Source of the DNA: a virus | IMG/VR virus record: IMGVR_UViG_3300007352_000001 | Location: 62,001-126,000 of that record | DNA: 64,000 bases | Reading direction: 5' to 3' (one strand) | Shown here: in pieces, positions 7,570 through 17,050 of the stretch | Layout: the number at the start of each line of letters is the position of its first letter | Numbering within the stretch: the stretch's first letter is position 1 | Notes under the pieces: model-generated | Told to the model about the DNA's origin: nothing | Seen by the model: the letters and a program-made list of their open reading frames with translations, nothing else | The model's database searches: none | Made by a program: the position numbers and the translations under genes

Positions 7570-9578
7570 GTACGCGACGCGCAGACGCTCAAACCCGACA
7601 GATCATCGAACGCGAGGCCGCTCAGGCGGGGATCGACCCCGACCTGTTGGAGGCGATCTACAACCAGGAGTCGAGCGCGAACCCGTTCCAGGAAGCGCGG
7701 ACCGACACCAACGGCAAGCTCTCCTACGGGCCGTTCCAGATCCAGCACGCGCGAGCGATCGACCAGGGGTTCTCCGGCAATCCGAATGAGCTGGTGCCCA
7801 ACCCGCTCTACGGCAATCCGAACTACCCCGGCGCGCCGCAGTTCGTGAAGCGCCTGGACGCGTTGGATACGAACATCCACTTCGCGGCGCTCGCCATCAA
7901 CGACAATCAGGCCCGGTGCAGCGGTGATCCGCAGTGCCTTGCGGCCGGCTACAACTGCCCGGCCTGTGCCCGTGGCGGGGCTGACGGCAACTATGGGGCT
8001 GCCCAGATCTACTCGAACAGCGTGATGAAGCACTACGCTGGGATCAAAGGCGGCACGTACACCGCGGACAACGTCAACCCGCCCGGCAATCACCGGCGCT
8101 ACACTCCGAATCGTCCTGGCGGGCCGGGTGACGAGCCGATCGACCCTGCGCAGTTGGAGTTCGTCTGCAAAGCGGATCTTGACGAGGACCTCTTTCCCGA
8201 CGGCGCGCCGCTGCCACCAAACCCGAACCACCCTACCTTCCAGTTCACGGTTGGCGCGCTGCTCACCGCCGAGGGCGAGCCCACCGGCGGCTTCGATCTC
8301 ACCCCCACGCGCCCGCAGTACATCCAGTACTTCGAGTACGTCGACAACATCGGCGTGTGGTCGGACCAGTTCACGTTGCGGATCTTCGATCCGAGCTGGG
8401 ACATTGTCGCCGAGAACGAAGTGCTCTCGGCGATCCGCACGGCGAACACCGAGAACCCACAGGTCGGTGGGGATTCGCGTACCACGCGGCAGATCTTCGG
8501 GTTCGAGAACTGCATCATGAGCTGGGGCTACACCGCCGCGCCCGAGCGCACGCTGAACCAGATGCTGCGCACTGACGGGCTCTGGTCGCGCAACCATGCC
8601 GGGGTCGTGCTGGAGTACTCGCCGCGCTTCCTCGGCTTTGGGGTCGAGATCACGCTGAGCGGCCAGTCGAACGAGTCAGTGCAACGCCTCACCGCGAAGT
8701 CGCGCACCTGGCCTGGGCAGATTCAGCGGTCCGGCACCACGATCTCCGACATCGTACAGCAGCTCTGTGATGAGAACGGCTGGGGCTCGTGCATCTTGCC
8801 GACGCAGCCGCTCACCCTGCACAACGAGCCGCTCAAGTTCGACCAGGCGCAGATGGATGACCTCTACTTCATCCAGCACGTCCTGCGTCCGTTGGCGGTC
8901 GCTGCGCAGAACCCTTCGTTGACGGGCTTCCTCGCGCACTACGACTCGCGCAACAACGTCCTGCACTTCCACCCGCCGATGTTCTCCAAGCTGGCGCGTC
9001 ACTACACGTACGCGCGGCAGCGGCTCGGTGCGGTGATCAGCTTCCAGCCGCAGGTGAACCCCGCGATGATCGTGGCCCTTGGTGGGCACCGCATCGACTT
9101 TGGGGGCCTCGATGACGAGACCAAGGAACCGTTCACGGACTTCGTCACCGATCGCGACCTGCCAGACGCGCCGATCCTCGGGCCAGTGGGACCGCCCGAC
9201 GAGATCACGCTCAGCACGCAGAAGTTTCTCATGGGCCTCACCTCGTCCTACCCGAAGAAGGACCTGGCGAAGATCGAGGCGAAGGCCATGTACGAGACGA
9301 TGCGGTGGTCGACCGTCGAGTCGACGCTGGTCGTCGTCGGAGACCCGACCATCCGCGCAGGGCAGGTAGTGCGCGTGACGGTCTTCAGCAAGAACGGCGA
9401 GCCGCACTACACGAGCGGGCTCTACCTCATCAAGGAGGCACGACACGTGATCCAAGGTGGTGAGTACACGACCACGCTCTCGCTCCTGCGGAACGCGTAC
9501 ACGGGAGAGGATTCGTCCACGGTCGGGAACCTCGGCCAGGTCCTCTTCGGTGACCAGGTCTTCAATCGGGTGCGCTGA
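7566..9578 (+). CDS. Baseplate hub protein with N-terminal lytic transglycosylase (SLT) domain
   Basis: 670 residues from ATG 7566 in an ATGA overlap; a longer in-frame extension to 7425 lies inside gp53 and is rejected. Residues about 5-180 look like an SLT lytic transglycosylase: AGIDPDLLEAIYNQESS supplies the catalytic Glu in the ES motif, and LSYGPFQIQ matches the GxxQI turn. Cys pairs near residues 115-138 may form a disulfide loop. From about residue 220 the protein resembles gp27/late-control-D hub domains (DQFTLRIFDPSWDIV; later a YTSGLYLIKEARHVI strand). The enzyme would cut peptidoglycan as the tail enters. The T4 hub keeps its lysozyme in gp5, so the position of the domain differs here. 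Confidence 0.8.
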   Translation: MSTRRADAQTRQIIEREAAQAGIDPDLLEAIYNQESSANPFQEARTDTNGKLSYGPFQIQHARAIDQGFSGNPNELVPNPLYGNPNYPGAPQFVKRLDALDTNIHFAALAINDNQARCSGDPQCLAAGYNCPACARGGADGNYGAAQIYSNSVMKHYAGIKGGTYTADNVNPPGNHRRYTPNRPGGPGDEPIDPAQLEFVCKADLDEDLFPDGAPLPPNPNHPTFQFTVGALLTAEGEPTGGFDLTPTRPQYIQYFEYVDNIGVWSDQFTLRIFDPSWDIVAENEVLSAIRTANTENPQVGGDSRTTRQIFGFENCIMSWGYTAAPERTLNQMLRTDGLWSRNHAGVVLEYSPRFLGFGVEITLSGQSNESVQRLTAKSRTWPGQIQRSGTTISDIVQQLCDENGWGSCILPTQPLTLHNEPLKFDQAQMDDLYFIQHVLRPLAVAAQNPSLTGFLAHYDSRNNVLHFHPPMFSKLARHYTYARQRLGAVISFQPQVNPAMIVALGGHRIDFGGLDDETKEPFTDFVTDRDLPDAPILGPVGPPDEITLSTQKFLMGLTSSYPKKDLAKIEAKAMYETMRWSTVESTLVVVGDPTIRAGQVVRVTVFSKNGEPHYTSGLYLIKEARHVIQGGEYTTTLSLLRNAYTGEDSSTVGNLGQVLFGDQVFNRVR

Positions 9579-10258
9579 TGTCGTTGAGCAGCCTTTATCC
9601 CTACCACGTCGCGCTCACGCGCAACGTCCGCCAAGCGCTCGTACCTGCTTCGGGTTCGACGGTGGAGATCTTTGTCTCTGGTACCGGCGTGTCCAAGCAG
9701 CTCTACAGCGATCCAGACGGGCAGATCCTGCTTGATCAGCCGTTCCCGGTCGACATCGACGGGGAAGCGAATCTCTGGATCCAGCCAGGGCGCATTCGCG
9801 TCGTCGCGCGCCTCGATCCCGTGCACGAAGAAGTGTGGGAAGACGAGGTCTGCGACTGCGATTCGATCCCAAGCCAGCCGAGCCCGATCACCGGCCTCTT
9901 GAAGAACGAGGTCGAGGTCGAGATCGTCGGCACGACGATCAACGTTCCGTCGCTGCTGGTCGCGAACACCCAAGGCTACGGCGTGACCTGTCTGGTGACC
10001 TCGCAGATCACCGGCACGCTCACCGGCTTCTACCTCGGTCTCGCGAGCCCGGCCGGCATGTTGCAGGCCTTCTCGAAGCTCGGACAGGTCGGTCTGGCAT
10101 CAGGCCAGAAGACGGGCACCAAGGACATCGCGATCAACAGCCCCTGGAACCAAGCCAACGGCGGCGATGCCGTGATCACGGCCGTCAACGGCTCAGGAAC
10201 CGGTGGGACGGTGCTCTGCACCTACTGGTACCTGCAGCTGGAAACCACGGTGGGGTGA
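9578..10258 (+). CDS. Hypothetical baseplate/fibre-attachment protein
   Basis: 226 residues, TGATG overlap with the hub gene. The N-terminal 95 residues (PYHVALTRNVRQAL, GSTVEIFVSGTG) look like a small Ig-like attachment domain containing a CDC motif. The rest is a Gly/Thr-rich beta fold ending TVLCTYWYLQLETTVG, typical of phage tail appendages. No signal peptide, unlike the next seven genes. Exact role unknown; a connector between baseplate and appendages is inference. Confidence 0.6.
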   Translation: MSLSSLYPYHVALTRNVRQALVPASGSTVEIFVSGTGVSKQLYSDPDGQILLDQPFPVDIDGEANLWIQPGRIRVVARLDPVHEEVWEDEVCDCDSIPSQPSPITGLLKNEVEVEIVGTTINVPSLLVANTQGYGVTCLVTSQITGTLTGFYLGLASPAGMLQAFSKLGQVGLASGQKTGTKDIAINSPWNQANGGDAVITAVNGSGTGGTVLCTYWYLQLETTVG

Positions 10259-10261
10259 CGC

Positions 10262-10972
10262 ATGCGTACATGGGTGGCGGTGGTAGTGACGGTGGTGTTG
10301 GCAGCAGGTGCGTACGCACAGGACCCGCCGTGCCTGACGCCGTTCGGCTTCAACAACAACTGTCAGTTCATTCCGGGGGCTCCGCTGATCGCTGACTCGA
10401 CCTCGTCGGCGCGGTTCCTTCCCGGTGGCGCAACGCACTCGATTGACTTCGATGCGCTCTCGCTCTCGCACGACGGCTCGCAATGCACGGGGCCAACCGA
10501 TGTCGAGCTGAACAGTGGGCCGCACGACTTCACGATCAACTGCAACGATCACGCAGACTCGATCGTCGGCGCGAGCATTGGCATGCCGACGGGATGGGAT
10601 GGGGGCTCGGTCTCGTTCGAGATGTTCATCGTCTCCAACGACCCGGTCCCGACCGGTGTGTACTACTGGGACTTCGTGTGCGGCTGCGTCGCAGACGGCG
10701 ATGTGGTGAGCAGCTCGATCTACAGTGTCTCCGACTCGATCGACGACTTCGTGCGCATCCAGCTCGACATCACCGACGAGTGGACGGTGCGCATGGGGCA
10801 TACGGGGCTCGTGACCTGCGCCGGCACGTGTGAGGGCGGGCAGATGCTCTTCTGGCAAGCGCGGCTAAATGCGCCAGAGACGACCGCAACGCCCTGCGAA
10901 GACGTCGGCATTTTGAACATCAAGCTGCGCTACAACGTGTCGGGCGCATTCGATCCGATCCCGACGCCGTAA
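10262..10972 (+). CDS. Secreted beta-sandwich protein (signal peptide) in tail operon
   Basis: 236 residues beginning MRTWVAVVVTVVLAAGAYAQ, a textbook Sec signal peptide with AYA-Q cleavage. The mature part is a Cys-containing beta-sandwich with the aromatic strand pattern VYYWDFVCGCVADGD and NIKLRYNV at the end, like domains seen in phage appendages. The start is three bases after the preceding stop and spacing is operon-like. A cytoplasmic virion protein should not need a signal peptide, so either it is exported or the fibre is assembled unusually. First of seven such genes. Confidence 0.65.
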   Translation: MRTWVAVVVTVVLAAGAYAQDPPCLTPFGFNNNCQFIPGAPLIADSTSSARFLPGGATHSIDFDALSLSHDGSQCTGPTDVELNSGPHDFTINCNDHADSIVGASIGMPTGWDGGSVSFEMFIVSNDPVPTGVYYWDFVCGCVADGDVVSSSIYSVSDSIDDFVRIQLDITDEWTVRMGHTGLVTCAGTCEGGQMLFWQARLNAPETTATPCEDVGILNIKLRYNVSGAFDPIPTP

Positions 10973-11001
10973 GCGCGGCTGGGCTGGTGGAGGTGGTGGT
11001 G

Positions 11002-11664
11002 ATGAAGCGATGGCTCATGGTGGCGCTCGTCCTCGCCTGGGCGAGTGTCGCCCAGGCGGGGCAGGTGCACTTCCTGCCGCTCGGCTCCTTTGTGCGTGCG
11101 GGGGTCTGCGCGACCGACGGTGTGACGTCGTGCGCGTCGGCCGCGGACTGCTCCAGCGGTACCTGCCAGCTGAACGCCGGGTGCAGCAAGCAGCGGGTGA
11201 TCGGGACGAAGTTCCCGGTGGTCAGCATGCAATGCACCGCGACAGGCATCCAGGAGTTCTTCTGGGAGTTCGTCACGCCGCCAGACATGCCAGCGAGCGT
11301 TGTTGCGCAGGTCTATTTCCACACGGCAGCCACCACCGGCGCGGTCTGTTTCGACGCGACGGTCACCATCATGGACCACAACCAATCAGTCCCGTTGCTG
11401 ACCACGGCATTGGATCCGACCCCAGATGTCATCGCGTCAGGGTCTGGCAACCCGTCGATCTCGCTGCCGGCAAACCAGCTCTACCAGTACAGCCAGACGC
11501 TCACGCCGTACCGGCGCTCCAACGACGGCGACGGGAGCGGCAACTGCTCGGCGACCAACTGCCGGAGCCGGTACGCGATTCTGCGCCTCGCGCGCAAGAA
11601 CAGCGGCTGTGCCGGCAACGTCGCCAGCGACGTGTTCGTCGACGGAGTGGGCTTCACCTACTGA
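11002..11664 (+). CDS. Secreted Cys-rich protein (signal peptide) in tail operon
   Basis: 220 residues from ATG 11002, which has GGAGGT seven bases upstream; a GTG at 10987 lies before that site. The signal peptide MKRWLMVALVLAWASVAQAG ends in AQA-G. The next segment, CATDGVTSCASAADCSSGTC, has a repeated Cys spacing common in secreted proteins of delta-like bacteria. The remainder is beta-rich with SRYAILRLARKNSGC near the end, the same GDxxxLxxCR-like C-terminal strand found in the neighbouring secreted genes. Function unknown. Confidence 0.62.
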   Translation: MKRWLMVALVLAWASVAQAGQVHFLPLGSFVRAGVCATDGVTSCASAADCSSGTCQLNAGCSKQRVIGTKFPVVSMQCTATGIQEFFWEFVTPPDMPASVVAQVYFHTAATTGAVCFDATVTIMDHNQSVPLLTTALDPTPDVIASGSGNPSISLPANQLYQYSQTLTPYRRSNDGDGSGNCSATNCRSRYAILRLARKNSGCAGNVASDVFVDGVGFTY

Positions 11665-11672
11665 GGTTGTTT

Positions 11673-14600
11673 GTGACGCGCGCGTGGTGGGTTAGCGTCC
11701 TGCTTCTGATCTCGGTGCAGGCGGCGGTGGCACAAACACCGACCGCAACGCCAGGCGTGTGCCCTGGGGATTGCAACCACGACGGCGTGGTGACCATCGC
11801 CGAGAAGGACCAAGCGATTGCCATCATCAACGGCGCCGACCTCTCCACGTGCCCAGCGGCCGACGTCAATGGGGATGGGCGCGTCCGCGCGAACGAGATC
11901 ACGATCATCATCAACACGATCACCAACGGCCAGTGCGGGCCGCGGGTTGGCCCCCAGCTGTTGCACAACACGCCGACGCCGACGATCGCCGTCACCTGTC
12001 CGTGCGATTGCGACAGTAACGGCATCGTCACCGAGTCCGAGAAGGACATCGCCGTCGACATCATCAACGGGATCCGTCCGCTCACCGACTGCCCGCAGGC
12101 AGACGTGAACCAAGACGGCCAGGTGCGCGCGAACGAGATCACGCAGTGCATCAACGCGATCGTCAGCGGCCCGTGCGCGCTGCCGCGGTACCTTCCCGGC
12201 TGCGCCGGTGACTGCAACAACGACGGCCTGGTCGTGCAGTCGGAGATTCAGACCATGACGGACATCGTGAACGGTCTCCGGCCGTTCAGTGACTGCCCGA
12301 ACGGGGATGGCAACGGCGACGGTCAGATCCGCGCGGCCGACATCACGATCGCGATCAACGCGCTGAACTACAGCTGCGCCTACGACGACCCGCCGCGGCT
12401 CTATTTCTCGCTGCCGCCCCCAACCGGCACGCCGACGCCAACCGTCGTGCCGACTGCCTACGTCGTCCCGGTCCTGATCGGTCACACGAAGACGCCGACG
12501 CCGTCCCTGGCAATCGTGGTCAGTACGCCGACACCGTTCTTCACCTTGACGGGCACGCCGACTGCCACGAGCACGCCAACACCGACAGAGATCATCTGTG
12601 GCAGCTACAGCGACGTCGTCATGGACGACGACCCGCGCGTCTACTACTTGCTCGACGAACCGAGCGGCGCGACGATCGCGAAGGACCGCATGCACCGGCA
12701 TGACGGGCTCTACGCGGCGACCGACATCGCGTTCGAGGAACCGGGCTGTTGCGTGGGGCAGGCGACGCCAGAGCCCACGCCGACGCCCGGTACTCCGTTC
12801 TTCGCCCACGGCTGCTACACCGGCGACAACACCGATGACCGCGACATTGCGGTTGGCTTCCGCCCCTCGCTCGTGTGGCTCGGCGAAGCGACGGTAGCCA
12901 ACGGCAACACCAACAAGATGTCCTACCGCGACCGGACTCACGCAGACGGCGAGTCGGGCGTCTTGCAGACTGGCCTCGGCAACGGAAACCAGACCAACGC
13001 GATCCAGTCCTTCGGTGACACGACCTTCCAGATCGGCACTTCGACGCTGGTCAACGGCCTCGGGCGTCCGTACTGCTGGGCGGCGTGGCAAGAGGCGCCC
13101 GACTACATGGAAGTCGGACAGTTCGCCGGTGATGCGGCTCCGAACCACCAGATCCCGACCGGCTTCACGCCGGATGTAGCGGTGGTGCATCCAGTGGTCA
13201 GCACCATCTTCAACCGCATCGGAACACCTTTCCTGCGCACGACGGCGATGGGCACGGGAGATTTCTCCTGCGTGTGGGCGAACGCGAGCGCCATTGAGTG
13301 CAAGGACGGTGGCATCACCGCACTCCTCAGCTCGCCATTCACTGGCTTCTCGATCTCGAACTTCGGACCGGTGTGGCCACTCAACCACATCGGCGGTGAG
13401 CATCACTACGCCGTCTTGAAGGAGCACACGAACTATCTCGACTTCGGCATCTACACGGGCGACGGGCTGATCGGCGGCAACACGCAGACGATCACCACTG
13501 ACTGCCCGGCGGTCGCCGCCGTCTTCATTCGCGGCGTGCCGAGCAACAACACCTGCTCGATGTGGCGCTCCTCGTCGATGGAGACGCCGTACGTCACGCA
13601 CGCGGGCTTCGCGATGGGCGTGAACCAGCCAGGTGGGAACGCGGGCGGTATCCGTCCACTCGCCGGCAACACGGGCGAGTTCACCATCGAGAAGGGCAGC
13701 TCGTCACCGGACGCAGATTGCAACGTCAACAACACCACCTACTTCTGGTGGGCGATGTGTGAAGGGCCGAGCCCGACGGCGACGCCGACCGTCACCATCA
13801 CGCCGACGCCGACCCACACTGGCACGCCGACCGACACGCCGAACCCGTCGTTCACGCAGGTCTGTGAATCGCGCAACAACGCGGCTGCGGCCGGCACGGG
13901 CTGGACCGTCGACACCGGCACCGGCACGGTCGTGACCGGGTACAACACCACCGGCCCATCGAACGTCTTGAAGCTCCAGAACTTGGGCTTCGCGATCCCG
14001 CCGGGCTCGACCATCCTCGGCATCGAGGTCGACATGGGCGGCGGCGGGCCACGCAACGGGCTCACGTCGAGCTTCCTGCCGGTCACTACCGTCTGCGACT
14101 CGTGGACGACCTCGCCGCGCGACACGATCGTGCAGCTGCTCGACGCAAATGGTGATCCGGTCGGGGACAACAAGGCCACCGGTTCCAGTTGGCCTCCAAC
14201 CGGGAACAGCGTCCTCTTCCCAGATGGCTACGGCGGGGCCACGGACCTCTGGGGCTCGACGTGGGACGCGGCCACGATCAACGACACGAGCTTCGGCGTA
14301 CAGGTGCAGGTCGACTGGGCTTCGTCGAACGACGAAACCGACTGCGACCAGTACTGGACGGTGGAGTTCGCTGACCCAGACGACAAGCCTGACATCAGCG
14401 CTGGCTTGGCGAACATCACGGTCTGCTACGAGGGCATCGCCCCCACGGCGACCGAGACCCCAACACCGTCGTCGACGCCTACGCCTACCCCGACCGGCAT
14501 GGGCTGCTCGACCTACTCGTTCGACGTCGGGTTCGAGTGCCTGACCACGTTCACCACCACCGCCAGCGGCGGCTCGGTGGATTGGGGTGGTGACTGCTCG

Positions 14601-15062
14601 ACGGCAATCTCGGCGAGCGTCAGCTCAGGGGCTGCTGGGACGACCTATCTCTTGAAGATTGCCGGCGGCACGCTCACGGCCGGTGATCCAGTGCCTGGCA
14701 GCGCGACCATCGACGGGATCCGTCTGACCTCTGGCATGGGCTTCACGCACTCCGACGAGTTCTGCGAGCCAATCATGTGGGACGCGGCACCGCAGGATAA
14801 CGTTGTACGCCTGGTCAACGCCGCCGGCACGGTCGTCGGCACTGACAAGGGCAACGACGCGACGATCATCCAGGGGACGATCTACGGCGGGCTCGCAGAC
14901 GACTGGTCCGCCAGCCTCACCGGAGCAGACTTTGCTGGTGATGACTTCGGCTTCGCGTTCCAATCGACGTTCGATGCGACCACCAACACCGCTGACGACT
15001 GCGGCGGCACGCGTGGGGTCGTGTTCAGTACCACGACCATGGAGGTCTGTTGGCACGAATGA
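11673..15062 (+). CDS. Large secreted protein: three dockerin-like repeats, Thr-Pro linkers, fibre-type domains
   Basis: 1129 residues from GTG 11673 (GAGG upstream); the longer open frame back to 11010 is antiparallel noise over the previous gene. Residues 1-20 form a signal peptide (VSVLLLISVQAAVAQ). Residues 29-234 hold three dockerin-like calcium repeats (GDCNHDGVVTIAEKD paired with DVNGDGRVRANEITII, and two variants). Thr-Pro linkers at about 249-309, 697-726 and 922-944 separate a short LamG-like start (309-362), a domain of the DUF7483 type found in tail appendages (about 369-696; GFRPSLVWLGE) and two copies of a beta-sandwich with a YGG-DxWG signature (727-921, 944-1129). Host-like secreted architecture is fused to fibre-like domains. 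Its TGA overlaps the next ATG. Confidence 0.72.
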   Translation: MTRAWWVSVLLLISVQAAVAQTPTATPGVCPGDCNHDGVVTIAEKDQAIAIINGADLSTCPAADVNGDGRVRANEITIIINTITNGQCGPRVGPQLLHNTPTPTIAVTCPCDCDSNGIVTESEKDIAVDIINGIRPLTDCPQADVNQDGQVRANEITQCINAIVSGPCALPRYLPGCAGDCNNDGLVVQSEIQTMTDIVNGLRPFSDCPNGDGNGDGQIRAADITIAINALNYSCAYDDPPRLYFSLPPPTGTPTPTVVPTAYVVPVLIGHTKTPTPSLAIVVSTPTPFFTLTGTPTATSTPTPTEIICGSYSDVVMDDDPRVYYLLDEPSGATIAKDRMHRHDGLYAATDIAFEEPGCCVGQATPEPTPTPGTPFFAHGCYTGDNTDDRDIAVGFRPSLVWLGEATVANGNTNKMSYRDRTHADGESGVLQTGLGNGNQTNAIQSFGDTTFQIGTSTLVNGLGRPYCWAAWQEAPDYMEVGQFAGDAAPNHQIPTGFTPDVAVVHPVVSTIFNRIGTPFLRTTAMGTGDFSCVWANASAIECKDGGITALLSSPFTGFSISNFGPVWPLNHIGGEHHYAVLKEHTNYLDFGIYTGDGLIGGNTQTITTDCPAVAAVFIRGVPSNNTCSMWRSSSMETPYVTHAGFAMGVNQPGGNAGGIRPLAGNTGEFTIEKGSSSPDADCNVNNTTYFWWAMCEGPSPTATPTVTITPTPTHTGTPTDTPNPSFTQVCESRNNAAAAGTGWTVDTGTGTVVTGYNTTGPSNVLKLQNLGFAIPPGSTILGIEVDMGGGGPRNGLTSSFLPVTTVCDSWTTSPRDTIVQLLDANGDPVGDNKATGSSWPPTGNSVLFPDGYGGATDLWGSTWDAATINDTSFGVQVQVDWASSNDETDCDQYWTVEFADPDDKPDISAGLANITVCYEGIAPTATETPTPSSTPTPTPTGMGCSTYSFDVGFECLTTFTTTASGGSVDWGGDCSTAISASVSSGAAGTTYLLKIAGGTLTAGDPVPGSATIDGIRLTSGMGFTHSDEFCEPIMWDAAPQDNVVRLVNAAGTVVGTDKGNDATIIQGTIYGGLADDWSASLTGADFAGDDFGFAFQSTFDATTNTADDCGGTRGVVFSTTTMEVCWHE
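12421..12590 (+). repeat. Degenerate ACGCCGACG tract encoding a Thr-Pro linker
   Basis: Imperfect ACGCCGACGCC-type triplet repeats encode Thr-Pro runs between the dockerin-like repeats and the LamG-like start. Similar tracts recur at 13772-13845, 14445-14500, 18361-18435, 19085-19245, 20480-20580 and 21520-21585. They are coding and could promote recombination between the paralogous genes. Confidence 0.7.
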
Positions 15063-17050
15063 GCTGGCAGGTGGCGGTAGCCGGAGTGGTGTGCTTTTGG
15101 GCGGCAGCTGTGGGCGCTGGGGAAGTGCCCCTGCTCGCCGCCCGTGCACAAGACCCGGTCAACACGCCGGCCCCGCGCGTCCTGCGCTCGAACCCCGATC
15201 AACGCTACTTGGGGGTCGAGTTCGGCGGCACGACCGACACGTGCACCATCTTCGAGTTCGAGCTGCCCCGCGCCTACGGCACGACGGTGGACGGCCAGTG
15301 GAGCGCCCGCCTCGGCTACTTCAGCTGCGGGACCAACTGCAGCACAGTGGGAGAGTCCATCGTCGACACGACCAACGTGCCGCGGTTCCAGTTTTCCTCG
15401 ACTTGTATCGGCCCCGGCGACAACTACGAGAGCGCCACACTAACGGCAGGAACTGCGTTCAACGCCGAGGCCGTCGCGGGCGAGAACCAGCTCGTCGAGT
15501 ACACGGCGACGCAGACCAACTGGTTTGTCGAGACGGGCTGCGACGAAGGCGACACGGTGCTCGTGCAGCTGTGCCGCCTCGGCAGCGTCGACAGCAACAA
15601 CGATCTCTTCACGCTCACGGGCGTGTCGTTCTCGTTCGTCGAGAACCCAGATGCCACGCCAACGGTGACGCACACCTTCACGCCGACTAACACGGCAACC
15701 GCGACGCCGACGCACACCTTCACCCCGACGGCCACCGCGACCGTGACGGACACGGTCACTGCTACGGCCACCGAAACCGCGACCGACACTCCCGAACCCG
15801 TGACCGCAACGCCGACCGCGACGGTGGATCCGGAACAGGGTCAGCTGTTCTTCAAGGGACTGACCTGGACCACCGGCCAGGCGATCTTCACCACCGACGT
15901 ACAAGGCTCGAACTCCGACGCCAATGCGCGCAAGTTCCTGCCAGTCGGGATTCGGGTGCAGAATCTCTACGTCTCGTGCGTGGGCGGGCCAGGCGTCGGC
16001 AAGACGCTGACGGTCGGGATCATGAAGAACAACGCGCTGATCACTGGGTCGACGTGCGTTCTCGCAGGCGCTGGGACCGGTGACGGGGTCTCACGGTGCG
16101 ATGTCACGTTCCCGAGCCCGGACTCGACCTTCGCGTTCGCCGCCGGAGACCGGATCACGATTGACGCGACACAGACCGACTCTGGCTCGACCAGTCAGTT
16201 GTGCAACGTGTCCATCTACTACAAAGACAACGCGGGGACCGCGGAGCAGGACGCGCTGGTGTCTGGTGGCGGCAACTCGTTGAACCTTGCCGCGTCCACG
16301 ACGTACTGCGGGGCGTGGGACAACAACCCCGGCGGTCCGGAGAGCACGCTCTTCAAGTGCGGATCGCTCAGCGCGGACCACAGTCAGTGGCTCTTGGCTC
16401 GCGCAGGCACCTTGTCGGCGCTCAGCTTCAACGTCAACGGGTACACGGAGACCGCCGACTGGGTTGCTCAGACCGACGCGGGGACGACCGACTTGAGCGG
16501 GCAGATCACCAGCGTCGTCCTCAACATCACCGACACGGCCTGCACGACCAACTGCGCGGTCGCGGCCGGCGGCTTCTTCCGGTTGCAGCACACGCAGAAC
16601 ACGAGCAACTCCAACTCCCGGTTCCGCAACTGGATGCTGGCGATCAGCGGGATGGGGCAGACGTTCTGGTTCCAGAACAGCACCGTCAACGGCACAGTGT
16701 ACGGCGGTCCGTTCGGAACCACGTCCAGCGCGAACACGATCTCAGCTGCTTGGCCGGTCGCCAAGCGCTCGACGATCCAGAACTTGATCTTGAAAGGCTG
16801 GGGGTCGTTCAACAACGCGGCAACCGCCACCGTGCTCACGGGGACGGACCCCGCCAGCATGAGCGCGACCGGATTGACGTGCTCGACCAGTGCGAGCGGG
16901 TCCGACCTGACCTGCACGAATACCTCGCGGCACATTGGCGTGGATGAGGGGGCCTACTTGTCCATCCAAGTGGATGCGGTCGGAACCCCGAAGCCGTTCC
17001 ATGCGTCGTTCGAGCTGTCCGCTGATCCGACGGAGACGCCAACTCCATGA
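15059..17050 (+). CDS. Secreted two-domain appendage-like protein with long Thr-Pro linker
   Basis: 663 residues from ATG 15059, which overlaps the previous stop (ATGA); a TTG at 15050 also sits near GGAGG. The signal peptide is MSWQVAVAGVVCFWAAAVGA. Residues about 30-195 are a Cys-containing beta-sandwich ending DTVLVQLCRLGS. Residues 198-257 are a Thr-rich linker (THTFTPTNTATATPTHTF). Residues 258-660 are a second unit beginning EQGQLFFKGL with NLYVSCVGGPGVGKTLTV and AGAGTGDGVSRCD; the same unit recurs in the 18240 gene, so these are paralogues. Export plus an extended, potentially O-glycosylated linker is inference. Confidence 0.68.
   Translation: MSWQVAVAGVVCFWAAAVGAGEVPLLAARAQDPVNTPAPRVLRSNPDQRYLGVEFGGTTDTCTIFEFELPRAYGTTVDGQWSARLGYFSCGTNCSTVGESIVDTTNVPRFQFSSTCIGPGDNYESATLTAGTAFNAEAVAGENQLVEYTATQTNWFVETGCDEGDTVLVQLCRLGSVDSNNDLFTLTGVSFSFVENPDATPTVTHTFTPTNTATATPTHTFTPTATATVTDTVTATATETATDTPEPVTATPTATVDPEQGQLFFKGLTWTTGQAIFTTDVQGSNSDANARKFLPVGIRVQNLYVSCVGGPGVGKTLTVGIMKNNALITGSTCVLAGAGTGDGVSRCDVTFPSPDSTFAFAAGDRITIDATQTDSGSTSQLCNVSIYYKDNAGTAEQDALVSGGGNSLNLAASTTYCGAWDNNPGGPESTLFKCGSLSADHSQWLLARAGTLSALSFNVNGYTETADWVAQTDAGTTDLSGQITSVVLNITDTACTTNCAVAAGGFFRLQHTQNTSNSNSRFRNWMLAISGMGQTFWFQNSTVNGTVYGGPFGTTSSANTISAAWPVAKRSTIQNLILKGWGSFNNAATATVLTGTDPASMSATGLTCSTSASGSDLTCTNTSRHIGVDEGAYLSIQVDAVGTPKPFHASFELSADPTETPTP
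15653..15835 (+). repeat. Thr-rich linker repeat (about 60 codons)
   Basis: Degenerate repeats of ACC/ACG/ACT with CCG, GCG and GTG encode about 60 residues of alternating Thr with Pro, Ala and Val. It is the densest Thr tract outside 22120-22560 and offers many potential O-glycosylation positions. Confidence 0.7.

Noticed and set aside
11010-11672. N-terminal extension of the dockerin-like gene
   Set aside because: It reads the 11002 gene out of frame; the signal peptide begins at GTG 11673.
12421-12590. Thr-Pro repeat tracts as a possible CRISPR array
   Set aside because: Repeats are short, degenerate, in frame and without spacers; they encode linkers.
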